DNA of 64,000 nt, taken from the NCBI RefSeq assembly GCF_900109725.1, contig NZ_FOBC01000005.1, forward strand, positions 33,397 through 97,396. Direction: 5' to 3'. Position numbers and translations under genes: made by a program. The stretch comes from Halomonas daqiaonensis (lineage in GTDB: Bacteria; Pseudomonadota; Gammaproteobacteria; Pseudomonadales; Halomonadaceae). Shown here in pieces: positions 25,627-33,936 of this stretch. The notes below the pieces were generated by a model. That model was not told the origin of the DNA, did not search any database, and saw only the letters and a list, made by a program, of their open reading frames with translations. How positions within the stretch are numbered: the first letter of the stretch is position 1; every line of letters begins with the position of its first letter.

Positions 25627-27438
25627 TCAGATCTCGAAGCCCAGGCCGAAGTCCTCGGCACTGATCGCCATCAACGGTTTGGCGCCGGTCTCGATAGCCG
25701 CCCTGTGGGCGCGGGTGCGCGGCAGAAGGCGCTGGTAAAAGAAGCGTGCCGTATCGAGCTTGGCGAGATAGAAAGCGGCCTCGTCAGAGCTCCCGGCCAG
25801 GGCGACGCGAGCTTGTTTCGCCGCGCGGGCAAAGAGGTAGGCCAGAGTCACGTAGCCGGCGTACATCAGGTAGTCGACGCTGGCCGCGCCCACCTCCTCG
25901 CGATCGTTCATGGCTTTCATGCCAATCGCCATGGTCAGCTCGCCCCACTCCTGATTGAGCTTGGCAAGCGGACGCACGAATTCGGCGAGCTCACCGTTAC
26001 CTTCCTCTGCCTGGCAGAACTTGTGTATCTCACGGGTGAAGACCTTGAGGCTCTCGCCCTGGCTCATCAGCACCTTGCGGCCCAGCAGGTCGAGAGCCTG
26101 GATGCCGGTGGTGCCCTCGTAGAGGCGGGTGATGCGCGCGTCGCGCACCAGTTGCTCCATGCCCCACTCCTGGATGAAGCCGTGGCCACCGAACACCTGC
26201 ACCCCCTCGTTAGTCGCCTCGAAGCCCACCTCGGTAAGGAACGCCTTGACGATGGGCGTCAACAGGCCCAGCAGGGTCTCGGCGCGCTCCTTCTCAACTG
26301 CGTCAGGACCATGCTCGACGATGTCGATCATCTGCGCTGTGTAGAGCACCAGCATCCGGCCGCCCTCGGCGAAGGCCTTCTGGGTCAGCAGCATGCGGCG
26401 CACGTCCGGGTGGACGATGATCGGGTCGGCGGCTTTCTCGGGCGCCTTGGTACCAGAGAGCGCGCGCATCTGCAGGCGACCGCGGGCGTAGGCCAGGGCA
26501 TTCTGGAAACTCGCCTCGGTGAGGCCAAGTCCCTGGATGCCCACGCCAATACGCGCAGCATTCATCATGGTGAACATGCAGGTCAGGCCTTGGTGAGGCG
26601 CGCCCACCAGAAAGCCTTTCGCCGCATCGAAGTTCATCACGCAGGTGGCGTTGCCGTGGATGCCCATCTTGTGCTCGAGCGAGCCGCACACCACGCCGTT
26701 TCGCTCGCCGGGCTCGCCCGCTTCATTGGGCATGAACTTGGGTACCACGAACAGCGAGATACCCCTGGAGCCCTCCGGGGCGTCGGGCAGCTTGGCCAGC
26801 ACCAGGTGAACGATGTTCTCGGCCAGGTCATGGTCGCCCGCGGAGATGAATATCTTCGTTCCCGTTACTGCATAGCTGCCGTCGTTATTGGGAACAGCGC
26901 GGGTCTTGATCAGGCCGAGGTCAGTGCCGCAGTGAGCCTCGGTCAGGCACATGGTACCGGTCCAGGTGCCCTCCACTAGCTTGGCTAGATAGGTGGCCTG
27001 CTGCTCCTCTGTGCCGTGATTGCGTAAGGCGTCGGCGGCGCCGTGGGAGAGCCCCGGATACATGCCCCAGGCCAGGTTGGTGGCACAGATCATCTCGCTG
27101 AGCACCATGGCCAGCGAAGGCGGCAGCCCCTGGCCGCCCTGCTCGGGATCGGCGGCCAGGCTCGGCCAGCCGGCCTTCACGTACAGGGCATAGGCCGCCT
27201 TGAACCCCTTGGGTGCCTTTACGTCCCCGCCCTCAAATAGGCACCCCTCACGGTCGCCGCTCTGATTCAGCGGCAGCAGCACCTGACGTGCAAAGCGTGC
27301 GCCCTCTTCCAGGATCGCGCCGATCACATCCGGCGAGGCTTCCTCGCCACCGGGCAGACGAGCGTAGTGAGCCGGGTAGTCCAACATCTCGTCCATCACG
27401 AAGCGAAGGTCACGCAAGGGGGCCTGATAGTCGGGCAT
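25627..27438 (-). CDS. Acyl-CoA dehydrogenase (long DmdC-like type)
   Basis: A 603-residue FAD enzyme with the extra C-terminal domain of the long acyl-CoA dehydrogenases, a group that includes DmdC for methylthiopropionyl-CoA and fatty acyl-CoA enzymes of Pseudomonas. MCLTEAHCGTDLG binds FAD, and the Glu in RLYEGTTGIQALDLLGRK is the likely catalytic base. GGAG lies 8 bases before the ATG at 27438. The upstream promoter carries a PsrA-like box, which favours a role in fatty-acid beta-oxidation. It is downstream of the SDR gene on the same strand but has its own promoter. Confidence 0.85.
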   Translation of the reverse strand: MPDYQAPLRDLRFVMDEMLDYPAHYARLPGGEEASPDVIGAILEEGARFARQVLLPLNQSGDREGCLFEGGDVKAPKGFKAAYALYVKAGWPSLAADPEQGGQGLPPSLAMVLSEMICATNLAWGMYPGLSHGAADALRNHGTEEQQATYLAKLVEGTWTGTMCLTEAHCGTDLGLIKTRAVPNNDGSYAVTGTKIFISAGDHDLAENIVHLVLAKLPDAPEGSRGISLFVVPKFMPNEAGEPGERNGVVCGSLEHKMGIHGNATCVMNFDAAKGFLVGAPHQGLTCMFTMMNAARIGVGIQGLGLTEASFQNALAYARGRLQMRALSGTKAPEKAADPIIVHPDVRRMLLTQKAFAEGGRMLVLYTAQMIDIVEHGPDAVEKERAETLLGLLTPIVKAFLTEVGFEATNEGVQVFGGHGFIQEWGMEQLVRDARITRLYEGTTGIQALDLLGRKVLMSQGESLKVFTREIHKFCQAEEGNGELAEFVRPLAKLNQEWGELTMAIGMKAMNDREEVGAASVDYLMYAGYVTLAYLFARAAKQARVALAGSSDEAAFYLAKLDTARFFYQRLLPRTRAHRAAIETGAKPLMAISAEDFGLGFEI

Positions 27439-27497
27439 CTCGAGCTCTCCAGAAAGAAGGGGCACCTGCCGTCGGCACAGGAAGATGACGGCGGTCG

Positions 27498-27555
27498 ATT
27501 TCAAACACGTGTTTGAAATTATCCGTCGCAGGATCGAGAGTCAAGCGCTCGTTTG
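27498..27555 (-). promoter_or_regulatory. Acyl-CoA dehydrogenase promoter with PsrA-like box
   Basis: On the minus strand TTGACT (27544-27539), 17 bases, TAATTT (27521-27516). CAAAC-ACGT-GTTTG lies at the centre of a 22-bp perfect palindrome (27498-27519) over the -10 box and start site; it matches the PsrA consensus (G/C)AAAC-N2-4-GTTT(G/C). CAAGC-GCTC-GTTTG (27542-27555) overlaps the -35 box and resembles both a PsrA site and the TetR sites near 30.3 and 31.0 kb. Confidence 0.68.
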
Positions 27556-27575
27556 AAAAAGCGGAAAGGATCAAG

Positions 27576-27647
27576 TCAAGGAGCAAGGAAACCTCCCCTT
27601 GCTCCTTGACCCCTTGCTCCTTGACCCCTTGCTCCTTGACCCCTTGC
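27576..27647. repeat. 15-bp tandem repeat with inverted copy, hairpin-forming
   Basis: CCCCTTGCTCCTTGA is repeated exactly at 27595, 27610 and 27625, with 8 bases of a fourth copy at 27640. TCAAGGAGCAAGG at 27576-27588 is the inverse of the unit and can pair with any copy, with an 8-base loop for the nearest. It lies just past the SDR stop, so it may end the minus-strand transcript. Confidence 0.85.
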
Positions 27648-27678
27648 GGCCTTGATTCCTTGCGACTGGCCGAAGGCC

Positions 27679-28446
27679 TTACTGCATGCGGATACCGCCA
27701 TCCAGGCGAATCACCTCGCCGTTGAGCATGGCGTTGGTAATGATCTGCTCGGCCAGACGTGCGAACTCGTCAGGCTTGCCGAGCCGCTTGGGGAAGGGCA
27801 CGGCGGCGGCCAGCGCCTGGGCGGCCTCGTCGGGGATCTCGCTCATCATCGGCGTCTCGAACACGCCGGGGGCGATGGCCATCACCCGCACCCCGTGACG
27901 CGAGAGCTCACGGGCCGCCGGCAGGCTCATGCTCACTACGCCGGCCTTTGAGGCGCTGTAGGCGCACTGCCCTACCTGGCCATCGAAGGCGGCGATGGAA
28001 GCGGTGTTGATGATGATGCCGCGCTCGCCATCCTCGCTTGCGGTGTTCTTCGCCATGGCGGCGGCAGCCAGGCGCATGACGTTGAAGGTGCCTACCAGGT
28101 TGATCTGGATGGTGCGGTTGTAGGCGTCGAGGTCGGCGGGGTTGCCCTCGCGGTCGACCAGTTTGGCCACGCTGACCACGCCGGCGCAATGCACCACCCC
28201 GGCGAGCCCCCTGCCATTGCTGAGTTCGACGGCGGTGTCCACCGCCGCCTGGATCTCCTCGCCGGAGGTGACATCACCGCGTACCGCCTGGGCGCCCTCG
28301 CCCAGGCGCTCGGCGTGTGCCTCCACGGCATCGCTGAGATCGCAGAGCACCACCCGGCCGCCGGCGGCAACCAGGCGTTCGGCAGTGGCCGCCCCCAGTC
28401 CGGAGGCGGCACCGGTAATCAGGAAGGTGTTATCTTTCACTTGCAT
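27679..28446 (-). CDS. SDR family 3-hydroxyacyl-CoA dehydrogenase (HSD10-like)
   Basis: A 255-residue short-chain dehydrogenase. TGAASGLG near residue 11 binds NAD; Tyr163 and Lys167 in YSASK are catalytic. Length and the stretches LCDLSDA, NTASIAAFDGQVGQ and PKRLGKPDEFA fit the HSD10 / 3-hydroxy-2-methylbutyryl-CoA dehydrogenase group, which oxidises 3-hydroxyacyl-CoA. It lies 36 bases after the acyl-CoA synthetase gene on the same strand and is likely cotranscribed. Confidence 0.83.
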   Translation of the reverse strand: MQVKDNTFLITGAASGLGAATAERLVAAGGRVVLCDLSDAVEAHAERLGEGAQAVRGDVTSGEEIQAAVDTAVELSNGRGLAGVVHCAGVVSVAKLVDREGNPADLDAYNRTIQINLVGTFNVMRLAAAAMAKNTASEDGERGIIINTASIAAFDGQVGQCAYSASKAGVVSMSLPAARELSRHGVRVMAIAPGVFETPMMSEIPDEAAQALAAAVPFPKRLGKPDEFARLAEQIITNAMLNGEVIRLDGGIRMQ

Positions 28447-28482
28447 GTCAAAATCCTCAACGTCATTTGGCAGATGCCCCCC

Positions 28483-30129
28483 TCAGGCCTTGTCGTTGGC
28501 ATCGGCGCGCAGCTTGAAGCGCTGGATCTTGCCACTCGGCGTCTTGGGCAGTTCCTCGACGAACTCGATCACACGCGGGAAGGCGTGGGTCGAGAGTCGC
28601 TCGCGCACCAGCTTGCGAATCGCGTCGGCCAGTTCATCGCTGGCCTCGAAACCCTCGCGCAGTACGATATAGGACTTGATGATCTCGCCACGGATCTCGT
28701 CGGGTTGGCCCACGGCGGCGGATTCAGCGACCGCCGGGTGGGTCATCACGCTGTTCTCCACGTCGGTGGGCCCGACACGATAGCCGGCAGTGGTGATGAT
28801 GTCGTCGTCACGGCCGGCGAACTGGAAGGTGCCATCTTCATTGCGGATCACCACGTCGCCGGTCAGGTAATAGCCTTCGGCGAAGGGATGCTTCTCCTGC
28901 CAGGTGTAGCCGGCAAAAAAGTGAGCCGGGGAATTCTTTATATCCACGGCCAGCACGCCGGGCTCGCCAGGGGGCAACTCATTGTACTCGGCATCCAGAA
29001 TCGCCAATCGATAGCCAGGCATCGGCACGCCCATGGCACCCACATGCTTGGGATGATCCAGGGCATGGTGATTGTTGCAGGTCATGCCCGTCTCGGTCTG
29101 GCCGTAGTGGTCCATGACCGGGCAGCCCAGGGAGCGCTCGACCCAGGTGACCACTTCGGTGTTGAGCGGCTCCCCGGCAGAGCTCGCCGCACGCAGCTCG
29201 AGGGTCTGGTGGGCATCGTCAAACAGGCCGGAGGCCTTCATCAAGCGGTACGCGGTGGGCGCGGCGGCGAAGTTGGTGATGCGGTGACGCTTCATGAAGG
29301 CCAGCGCGCCCTCGGCACTGAAGCCTGCCTCGCAGAAATGAGTGGTCACGCCCAGCAGCAGCGGCCCGGCGATGGCGTAGTAGAGGCCGTAGGCCCAGCC
29401 CGGGTCGGCCATGTTCCAGAAGCGGTCGGTATCGCGCAGATCGACGGCCAGCTCCATGTAGAGGGCGAAAGCCGGCATGCCGGCCAGCGGCACGGCCACG
29501 CCCTTGGGCTTACCCACGGTGCCGGAGGTGAACATCTGCAGGAAGGGCTCCTCGCGAGCCAGACGCGGCGGGCTGGTCTCGATCGGTGCATGAGCCAGGG
29601 CATCCTTCCAGTCCAGATCATCGCCGTGTTCGGTGCTGGGCCCGCCCACGGCGAGCACCGCCGGGCACTGGGTCAGGCCATCGAACTTGAAGCGGTTGGC
29701 GTGATCGGTGATCACCAGCCGGGTATCGGCACGCCCCAGGCGATAGTCTACCGCGTCCGGGCCGAAGGCGGTGAACAGCGGCTGGTAGACGGCGCCGATG
29801 CGCCAAGTGGCCAGCACCGCCACCAGCAGCTGCGGCGAGCGCGGCAGCATGCAGGCAATGCGGTCCCCCACGCCCAGGCCACGCTCGGCGAACCAGCCCG
29901 CGAGCTTCGCGCTCTCGGCATCGAGTTCGGCGTAGGTCAGGGTGTTGACCTGGCCTTGGGTGTCCTCGTGCACCAGGGCCAGGACGTCGCCGCGACCGGC
30001 ACGAAGGTGGCGTCCGCAGCAGGACTCGAAGGCGTTGGCCTTGCCGTCGCGGTGATCATCGAGGCGCGCGATGACGTCATCGACGGAAAAGGTCTCTAGG
30101 TAGCTCTGGTAGTCGGGAAGGGTGCTCAT
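28483..30129 (-). CDS. AMP-forming acyl-CoA synthetase
   Basis: A 548-residue adenylating enzyme. TSGTVGKPKGVAVP is the ATP loop, YGQTETGM the second core motif, TGDVVIRN the third, and the catalytic Lys is in PKTPSGKIQRF. It resembles the acetyl/propionyl/medium-chain synthetases more than FadD; the acid it activates is not certain. I start at MSTLPDYQ because GAGAGG lies close upstream. It leads a minus-strand pair with the SDR gene. Operator-like inverted repeats lie 120-170 bases upstream, between it and the tetR gene. Confidence 0.83.
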   Translation of the reverse strand: MSTLPDYQSYLETFSVDDVIARLDDHRDGKANAFESCCGRHLRAGRGDVLALVHEDTQGQVNTLTYAELDAESAKLAGWFAERGLGVGDRIACMLPRSPQLLVAVLATWRIGAVYQPLFTAFGPDAVDYRLGRADTRLVITDHANRFKFDGLTQCPAVLAVGGPSTEHGDDLDWKDALAHAPIETSPPRLAREEPFLQMFTSGTVGKPKGVAVPLAGMPAFALYMELAVDLRDTDRFWNMADPGWAYGLYYAIAGPLLLGVTTHFCEAGFSAEGALAFMKRHRITNFAAAPTAYRLMKASGLFDDAHQTLELRAASSAGEPLNTEVVTWVERSLGCPVMDHYGQTETGMTCNNHHALDHPKHVGAMGVPMPGYRLAILDAEYNELPPGEPGVLAVDIKNSPAHFFAGYTWQEKHPFAEGYYLTGDVVIRNEDGTFQFAGRDDDIITTAGYRVGPTDVENSVMTHPAVAESAAVGQPDEIRGEIIKSYIVLREGFEASDELADAIRKLVRERLSTHAFPRVIEFVEELPKTPSGKIQRFKLRADANDKA

Positions 30130-30251
30130 GTACTGCCCTCTCACGGGTTGTGCTTGTTGTGTCGGCTAATGGGTGGCATCGGATGTGTGGCGCAACATGC
30201 TGGCAATGGAGGAAACGGCAAGCACCGACGCTGGCGTGCACGTCTACCTTC

Positions 30252-30296
30252 TGGCTAGATGCAGTTGACGTAAGCGTCAACCTAGCAAGCGCTAGG
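30252..30296 (-). promoter_or_regulatory. Acyl-CoA synthetase promoter with two operator-like repeats
   Basis: GTTGACG-TAAG-CGTCAAC (30264-30281) is a perfect 7-4-7 inverted repeat. Next to it CCTAGC-AAGC-GCTAGG (30281-30296) is a 6-4-6 repeat. On the minus strand TTGACG (30280-30275) and a weak TAGCCA (30257-30252) are 17 bases apart. The second repeat recurs at 31010-31029. Confidence 0.55.
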
Positions 30297-30419
30297 TACA
30301 AGCTAGAGGCTCCCGCGGAACGGGGCAAGCCCTGAACGGCAGGATGGGACTAGACGATGGTCGAGCGTGGCACATCGATATCGCGACGAAACGCTCCCAC
30401 GGGTCAGAGGATGAGTGAA

Positions 30420-30998
30420 TCAGGCGGATCGATGAGTGATCATGGCGATCAGTTCATGGGCCAGGTCATCGGGGGAGCGTGGGCCGGCGGGATCGTACCA
30501 GCGCACCGTCCAGTTGAGGGCGCCCATCACGAAGCGGGCGACCAGGAAGCGGTCACCATGGATCAGGCCGGCGGCCAGGGCATCGTCGATCACCGCTTCC
30601 CAGAGCGCTTCATAGGCATCGCGCAGATGGCTGAGGTGATCCCGGGCCTCGGGGTCGAGGCGGCGCCACTCGTAGAGGGCGACAACATGTGCGTTACGGT
30701 CGGTGAGCAAGGTTTCCAGATGCGCACGCGCCATGGCCTGCAACCGTGCCTCGGCAGAGTTGTCGCACTGATCGAGGGCCGCCTTCGCGATGATCAGGGC
30801 GTTCTGGGTGCCCTCCTCGATCACCGCCGTCAGGATCTCCTGCTTGTCGCGGAAATGATGGAAGAGGCTACCGGACTTGATGCCCATCTCCTGAGCGAGC
30901 ATGCGCACCGTGGTCCGGTCGAATCCCGCCTGGACGAACAACTGGGCGGCCTGGCGGGTCAGCTCCTTGCGGCGCGGTGAGTCATTCATTACATTCAT
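30420..30998 (-). CDS. TetR/AcrR family regulator
   Basis: A 192-residue repressor. The DNA-binding helix-turn-helix is at residues 32-55 (TVRMLAQEMGIKSGSLFHHF), with the typical KQEIL after it. The C-terminal domain is the ligand pocket. Two nearly identical operator-like sites flank the gene, one on each side, which points to autoregulation and control of the adjacent synthetase. The ligand is probably an acyl-CoA or fatty acid, from the neighbours. The Met at residue 4 is an alternative start. Confidence 0.85.
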   Translation of the reverse strand: MNVMNDSPRRKELTRQAAQLFVQAGFDRTTVRMLAQEMGIKSGSLFHHFRDKQEILTAVIEEGTQNALIIAKAALDQCDNSAEARLQAMARAHLETLLTDRNAHVVALYEWRRLDPEARDHLSHLRDAYEALWEAVIDDALAAGLIHGDRFLVARFVMGALNWTVRWYDPAGPRSPDDLAHELIAMITHRSA

Positions 30999-31009
30999 CG
31001 TGATTTACA

Positions 31010-31029
31010 CTAGCGCTTGCTTGGTTGAC
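31010..31029 (-). promoter_or_regulatory. TetR-type operator upstream of tetR
   Basis: Read on the minus strand, GTCAACCAAGCAAGCGCTAG matches GTCAACCTAGCAAGCGCTAG at 30276-30295 in 19 of 20 bases. It ends 12 bases before the tetR start. It also lies upstream of the divergent thiolase gene. Confidence 0.6.
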
Positions 31030-31296
31030 CCTGAGAAAACCACAGCCCTGATGCCGGGTCAACGCGCGGCATGCCATGACCCGTCAATCGCACGACAGCG
31101 CCGGGGAGAGGTCATAGAGGAGGATTCTACGCCAGGGATGGCGTCGATAGCGCCCAGGGAGGGGGGAAGCCCCCCCCCTCGGAGGCCTCTCGCTGGTACA
31201 ACTTCGAGAATTGCCGCCAAAGACATTCGTCTGGGGCCTTTACACCATTTTCATGCGGCTCCACCGGGAACCGCACGCGACACCGGGAGAACCACC

Positions 31297-32484
31297 ATGA
31301 GCCACGCCAACGACATCGTCTTCCTTTCTGCCGCACGCACGCCCATGGGCGGCATGCTCGGCAGCCTCGCCAGCCTCACCGCACCGGAGCTCGGTGCTAC
31401 AGCCATCCGCGCCGCCATCGAGCGCGCCGGTATCAGCGCCGACAGCATTGATGAGGGCATTATGGGCTGTGTGCTGCCTGCCGGGGTCAAGCAGGGCCCG
31501 GCGCGTCAGGCCATGCGCCAGGCCGGCATCCCCGACAACATCGGCGCCACCACCATCAACAAGCTGTGCGGCTCGGGCATGAAGGCCACCATGCTGGTCC
31601 ACGACCTGATACGCGCCGGCAGCGGCGATGTGATGCTGGCCGGCGGCATGGAGTCCATGTCCAATGCGCCTCACGTGCTGACCAAGGCCCGTGCCGGCTA
31701 TCGTCTGGGCCATGGTGAGCTGAAGGACCACATGTTCCTCGATGGCCTGGAGGACGCCGAGACCGGCAAGCTGATGGGGGGCTTCGCCCAGGACGTCGCC
31801 AACGATCGCGACTACGGCCGTGAGCGCCTGGACGACTTCGCCATCGCCTCGCTGGAACGCGCCATGGAGGCTACCAACGCCGGCCACCTCGACGCCGAGA
31901 TGGCGCCGGTCACCGTCACCAGCCGCAAGGGCGAGAGCGTGGTCGATCACGACGAGCAGCCTTTCCAGGCCAAGCTCGACAAGATCCGCGAGCTGCGCCC
32001 CGCCTTCGCCAAGGACGGCACCATTACCGCCGCCAACTCCAGTTCCATTTCCGACGGCGCTTCGGCGCTGATCCTGGCCAGCCAGGCGGCCGCCGATCGC
32101 CTGGGCGCCAAGCCGATCGCGCGCATGCTCGGCCACAGCACCAATTCGCGTCACCCCAGCGAATTCACCATCGCCCCGGTGGGCGCCATCGAGAAGCTGA
32201 TGAAGAAGCTCGACTGGGGCGTCAACGACGTCGACCTCTTCGAGATCAACGAGGCCTTCGCCGTGGTGACCCTGATGGCCATGGACGACCTCGGCCTGCC
32301 CCACGACAAGGTCAACGTCTTCGGCGGCGCCTGCGCCCAGGGCCATCCCATCGGCTCCACCGGCTCGCGGATCATCGCCACGCTGATCCATGCCCTGCGC
32401 ACCAAGGGCGGCAAGCGCGGTATCGCCAGCCTGTGCATCGGCGGCGGCGAAGCCACCGCCGTGGCGGTCGAGCTGGTCGATTGA
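31297..32484 (+). CDS. Acetyl-CoA acetyltransferase (thiolase)
   Basis: A 395-residue thiolase. Cys91 in KLCGSGMK is the acyl-carrying nucleophile; His350 in QGHPIGSTG and Cys380 in LCIGGGEATA complete the site. NEAFAVVTL is the third motif. Size and sequence suit AtoB/PhaA-type acetoacetyl-CoA thiolases, acting at the last step of beta-oxidation or in reverse. GGGAGA lies 6 bases before the ATG at 31297. About 270 bases of leader separate it from the TetR-type operator and contain a G/C-tract hairpin near 31159-31180 with nine consecutive C. Confidence 0.88.
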   Translation: MSHANDIVFLSAARTPMGGMLGSLASLTAPELGATAIRAAIERAGISADSIDEGIMGCVLPAGVKQGPARQAMRQAGIPDNIGATTINKLCGSGMKATMLVHDLIRAGSGDVMLAGGMESMSNAPHVLTKARAGYRLGHGELKDHMFLDGLEDAETGKLMGGFAQDVANDRDYGRERLDDFAIASLERAMEATNAGHLDAEMAPVTVTSRKGESVVDHDEQPFQAKLDKIRELRPAFAKDGTITAANSSSISDGASALILASQAAADRLGAKPIARMLGHSTNSRHPSEFTIAPVGAIEKLMKKLDWGVNDVDLFEINEAFAVVTLMAMDDLGLPHDKVNVFGGACAQGHPIGSTGSRIIATLIHALRTKGGKRGIASLCIGGGEATAVAVELVD

Positions 32485-32526
32485 ATGGCGCAGGAGTTCT
32501 GAGTCGACACCCTTCAGAGGCGGATC

Positions 32527-32974
32527 TTTGCCACCCGCTGGCAACCACAGGGACGCCCTGGAAGGGGCACACCTGTCGTGCTGCTGAATGTCTCCCTGGG
32601 CTGCGTCGCCCTGTGGCGGGATTTCCCGACACGACTGTCACAGGCAACCGGTCGTGACGTCGTAGCCTATGACCGGCTGGGCTTCGGCCGCTCCGCCCCC
32701 TAACTGGGTCGGCTTCCCCCGAGCTTCATGGCGGAGGTAGCCGACACCACCCTTGCCGCCGTCCGCGATCTCAAGCCGTGTCGCGACCAGGCGGCAGCCC
32801 GACGTGCCCTGGAGAGCGCCTGCACAGAGTGTGCCGCCCAGCATCTTCGCCAGCCCCGCGCCAGTGGCGCCGCTGCCGATCCAGCAGGTGGTATCCAGTG
32901 CGCGGGGCGAGGGGCCGGTGCCGGCCTTCGCTGAGCGACTTAGCGAGCTGCATCACCGGCTTCACGATGCATGA
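32527..32974 (+). pseudogene. Mosaic of three gene remnants
   Basis: One frame from about 32527 reads as the start of an alpha/beta hydrolase (TPVVLLNVSLG, VVAYDRLGFGRSAP), broken by TAA at 32701-32703, then LPPSFMAEVADTTLAAV. It runs directly into KPCRDQAAARRALESACTEC, which resembles the Cys-rich protein at 22462. After a +1 shift near 32850 the text PVAPLPIQQVV and EGPVPAFAERL matches the C-terminus of the deaminase at 22913, ending at a TGA at 32974. No part is an intact gene. This fills most of the 500-base gap between the thiolase and the GGDEF gene. Confidence 0.75.
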
Positions 32975-32990
32975 CTGGCCTCCAGAAAAG

Positions 32991-33851
32991 TCACCTAACC
33001 GCCGAACGGCGCCTTTTTATCCGGTACATATCGCCATCCGCATGGCTCAGCAAGGTATCGACATTCTCTCCATCCGCAGGATAACAGGCCACGCCGATAC
33101 TGCAGGACGGCATGATCCCCGCTAACTCAGCACACAGCGGCTCGGCCATGACCGCCAGAATTTGGTCAACCTTAGCAGACGCGGCATTTGCCGACTGGAT
33201 GTCCGTCAACAGAACGGTGAATTCGTCACCGCCCATCCTAGCCACCGTGTCCGTCTCACGCACACAGCTTTCCAGGCGTCGTGCCACCGCACAGAGCACA
33301 CGATCCCCCATGGCATGACCATGGACATCATTGATCACCTTGAAGTCATTCAGATCCAGAAACAGCAAGGCCAGATAGCTTTGGTGACGATGGGCCGCAT
33401 GAAGGGCCGAGTCCAGGCGATCATAGAACAGCGAGCGGTTGGTCAGCCCTGTCAACGGATCATGATGGGCGAGGAAGCGCAATTCGTCTTCTGCCTGCCT
33501 GAGTGCCGTCACGTTGCGAGCCACGCCGATGCGGACGCCCTCTTCCTCGACCCAGCGAGCCGACCAGAGGATGTATACGATACCGCCGTCCTTGCAGAGA
33601 TAGCGGTTACGGAAATCGACGTGGGGCTGACCACTCATGACCCGATGAACTGAAGCCAGGCTGATCTCCAGGTCCTCGGGATGCATATAATCGGTGATCA
33701 AGGTGCCGGTCAGCTCATCGGCACGGTAACCGAACAACGCCTCGCAGGCATCGCTCACGAAGACGATCCGGTTATCTCTATCAACCACGAAGACCGTATC
33801 CAGCATCAAGTTGATCAGTTTGGGATAGAGCGCTTGAAGGTCGACAGGCAT
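32991..33851 (-). CDS. PAS-GGDEF diguanylate cyclase
   Basis: A 286-residue protein. Residues 10-115 form a PAS sensor (FVVDRDNRIVFVSDACEALFG, with a PAC-like end RIGVARNVTALRQAEDEL). Residues 125-286 are a GGDEF domain (HDPLTGLTNRSLF; active site RMGGDEF). The I-site RETD lies five residues before GGDEF, so the enzyme should be active and inhibited by its product c-di-GMP. No membrane segment is seen. It is a single gene. Confidence 0.88.
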   Translation of the reverse strand: MPVDLQALYPKLINLMLDTVFVVDRDNRIVFVSDACEALFGYRADELTGTLITDYMHPEDLEISLASVHRVMSGQPHVDFRNRYLCKDGGIVYILWSARWVEEEGVRIGVARNVTALRQAEDELRFLAHHDPLTGLTNRSLFYDRLDSALHAAHRHQSYLALLFLDLNDFKVINDVHGHAMGDRVLCAVARRLESCVRETDTVARMGGDEFTVLLTDIQSANAASAKVDQILAVMAEPLCAELAGIMPSCSIGVACYPADGENVDTLLSHADGDMYRIKRRRSAVR

Positions 33852-33936
33852 GAGTCAAGGGAATCCGGTTTACGTGCCAGTATTGTAGCTCGATCACGAT
33901 GGGGGCGGTAAGCAATCCCGCAGACTATCAGGAAGG

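Noticed and set aside
24499..26979. An 826-residue open frame on the plus strand
   Set aside because: It runs opposite the metallopeptidase and acyl-CoA dehydrogenase genes. Its His/Gln/Gly-rich text is typical of antisense frames in GC-rich genes.
27576..27647. A CRISPR array at the 15-bp repeats
   Set aside because: The units are directly adjacent with no spacers, far shorter than CRISPR repeats, and no cas gene is near.
28189..30099. A 636-residue open frame opposite the SDR and acyl-CoA synthetase genes
   Set aside because: Both minus-strand proteins have full catalytic motifs; the opposite frame has none.
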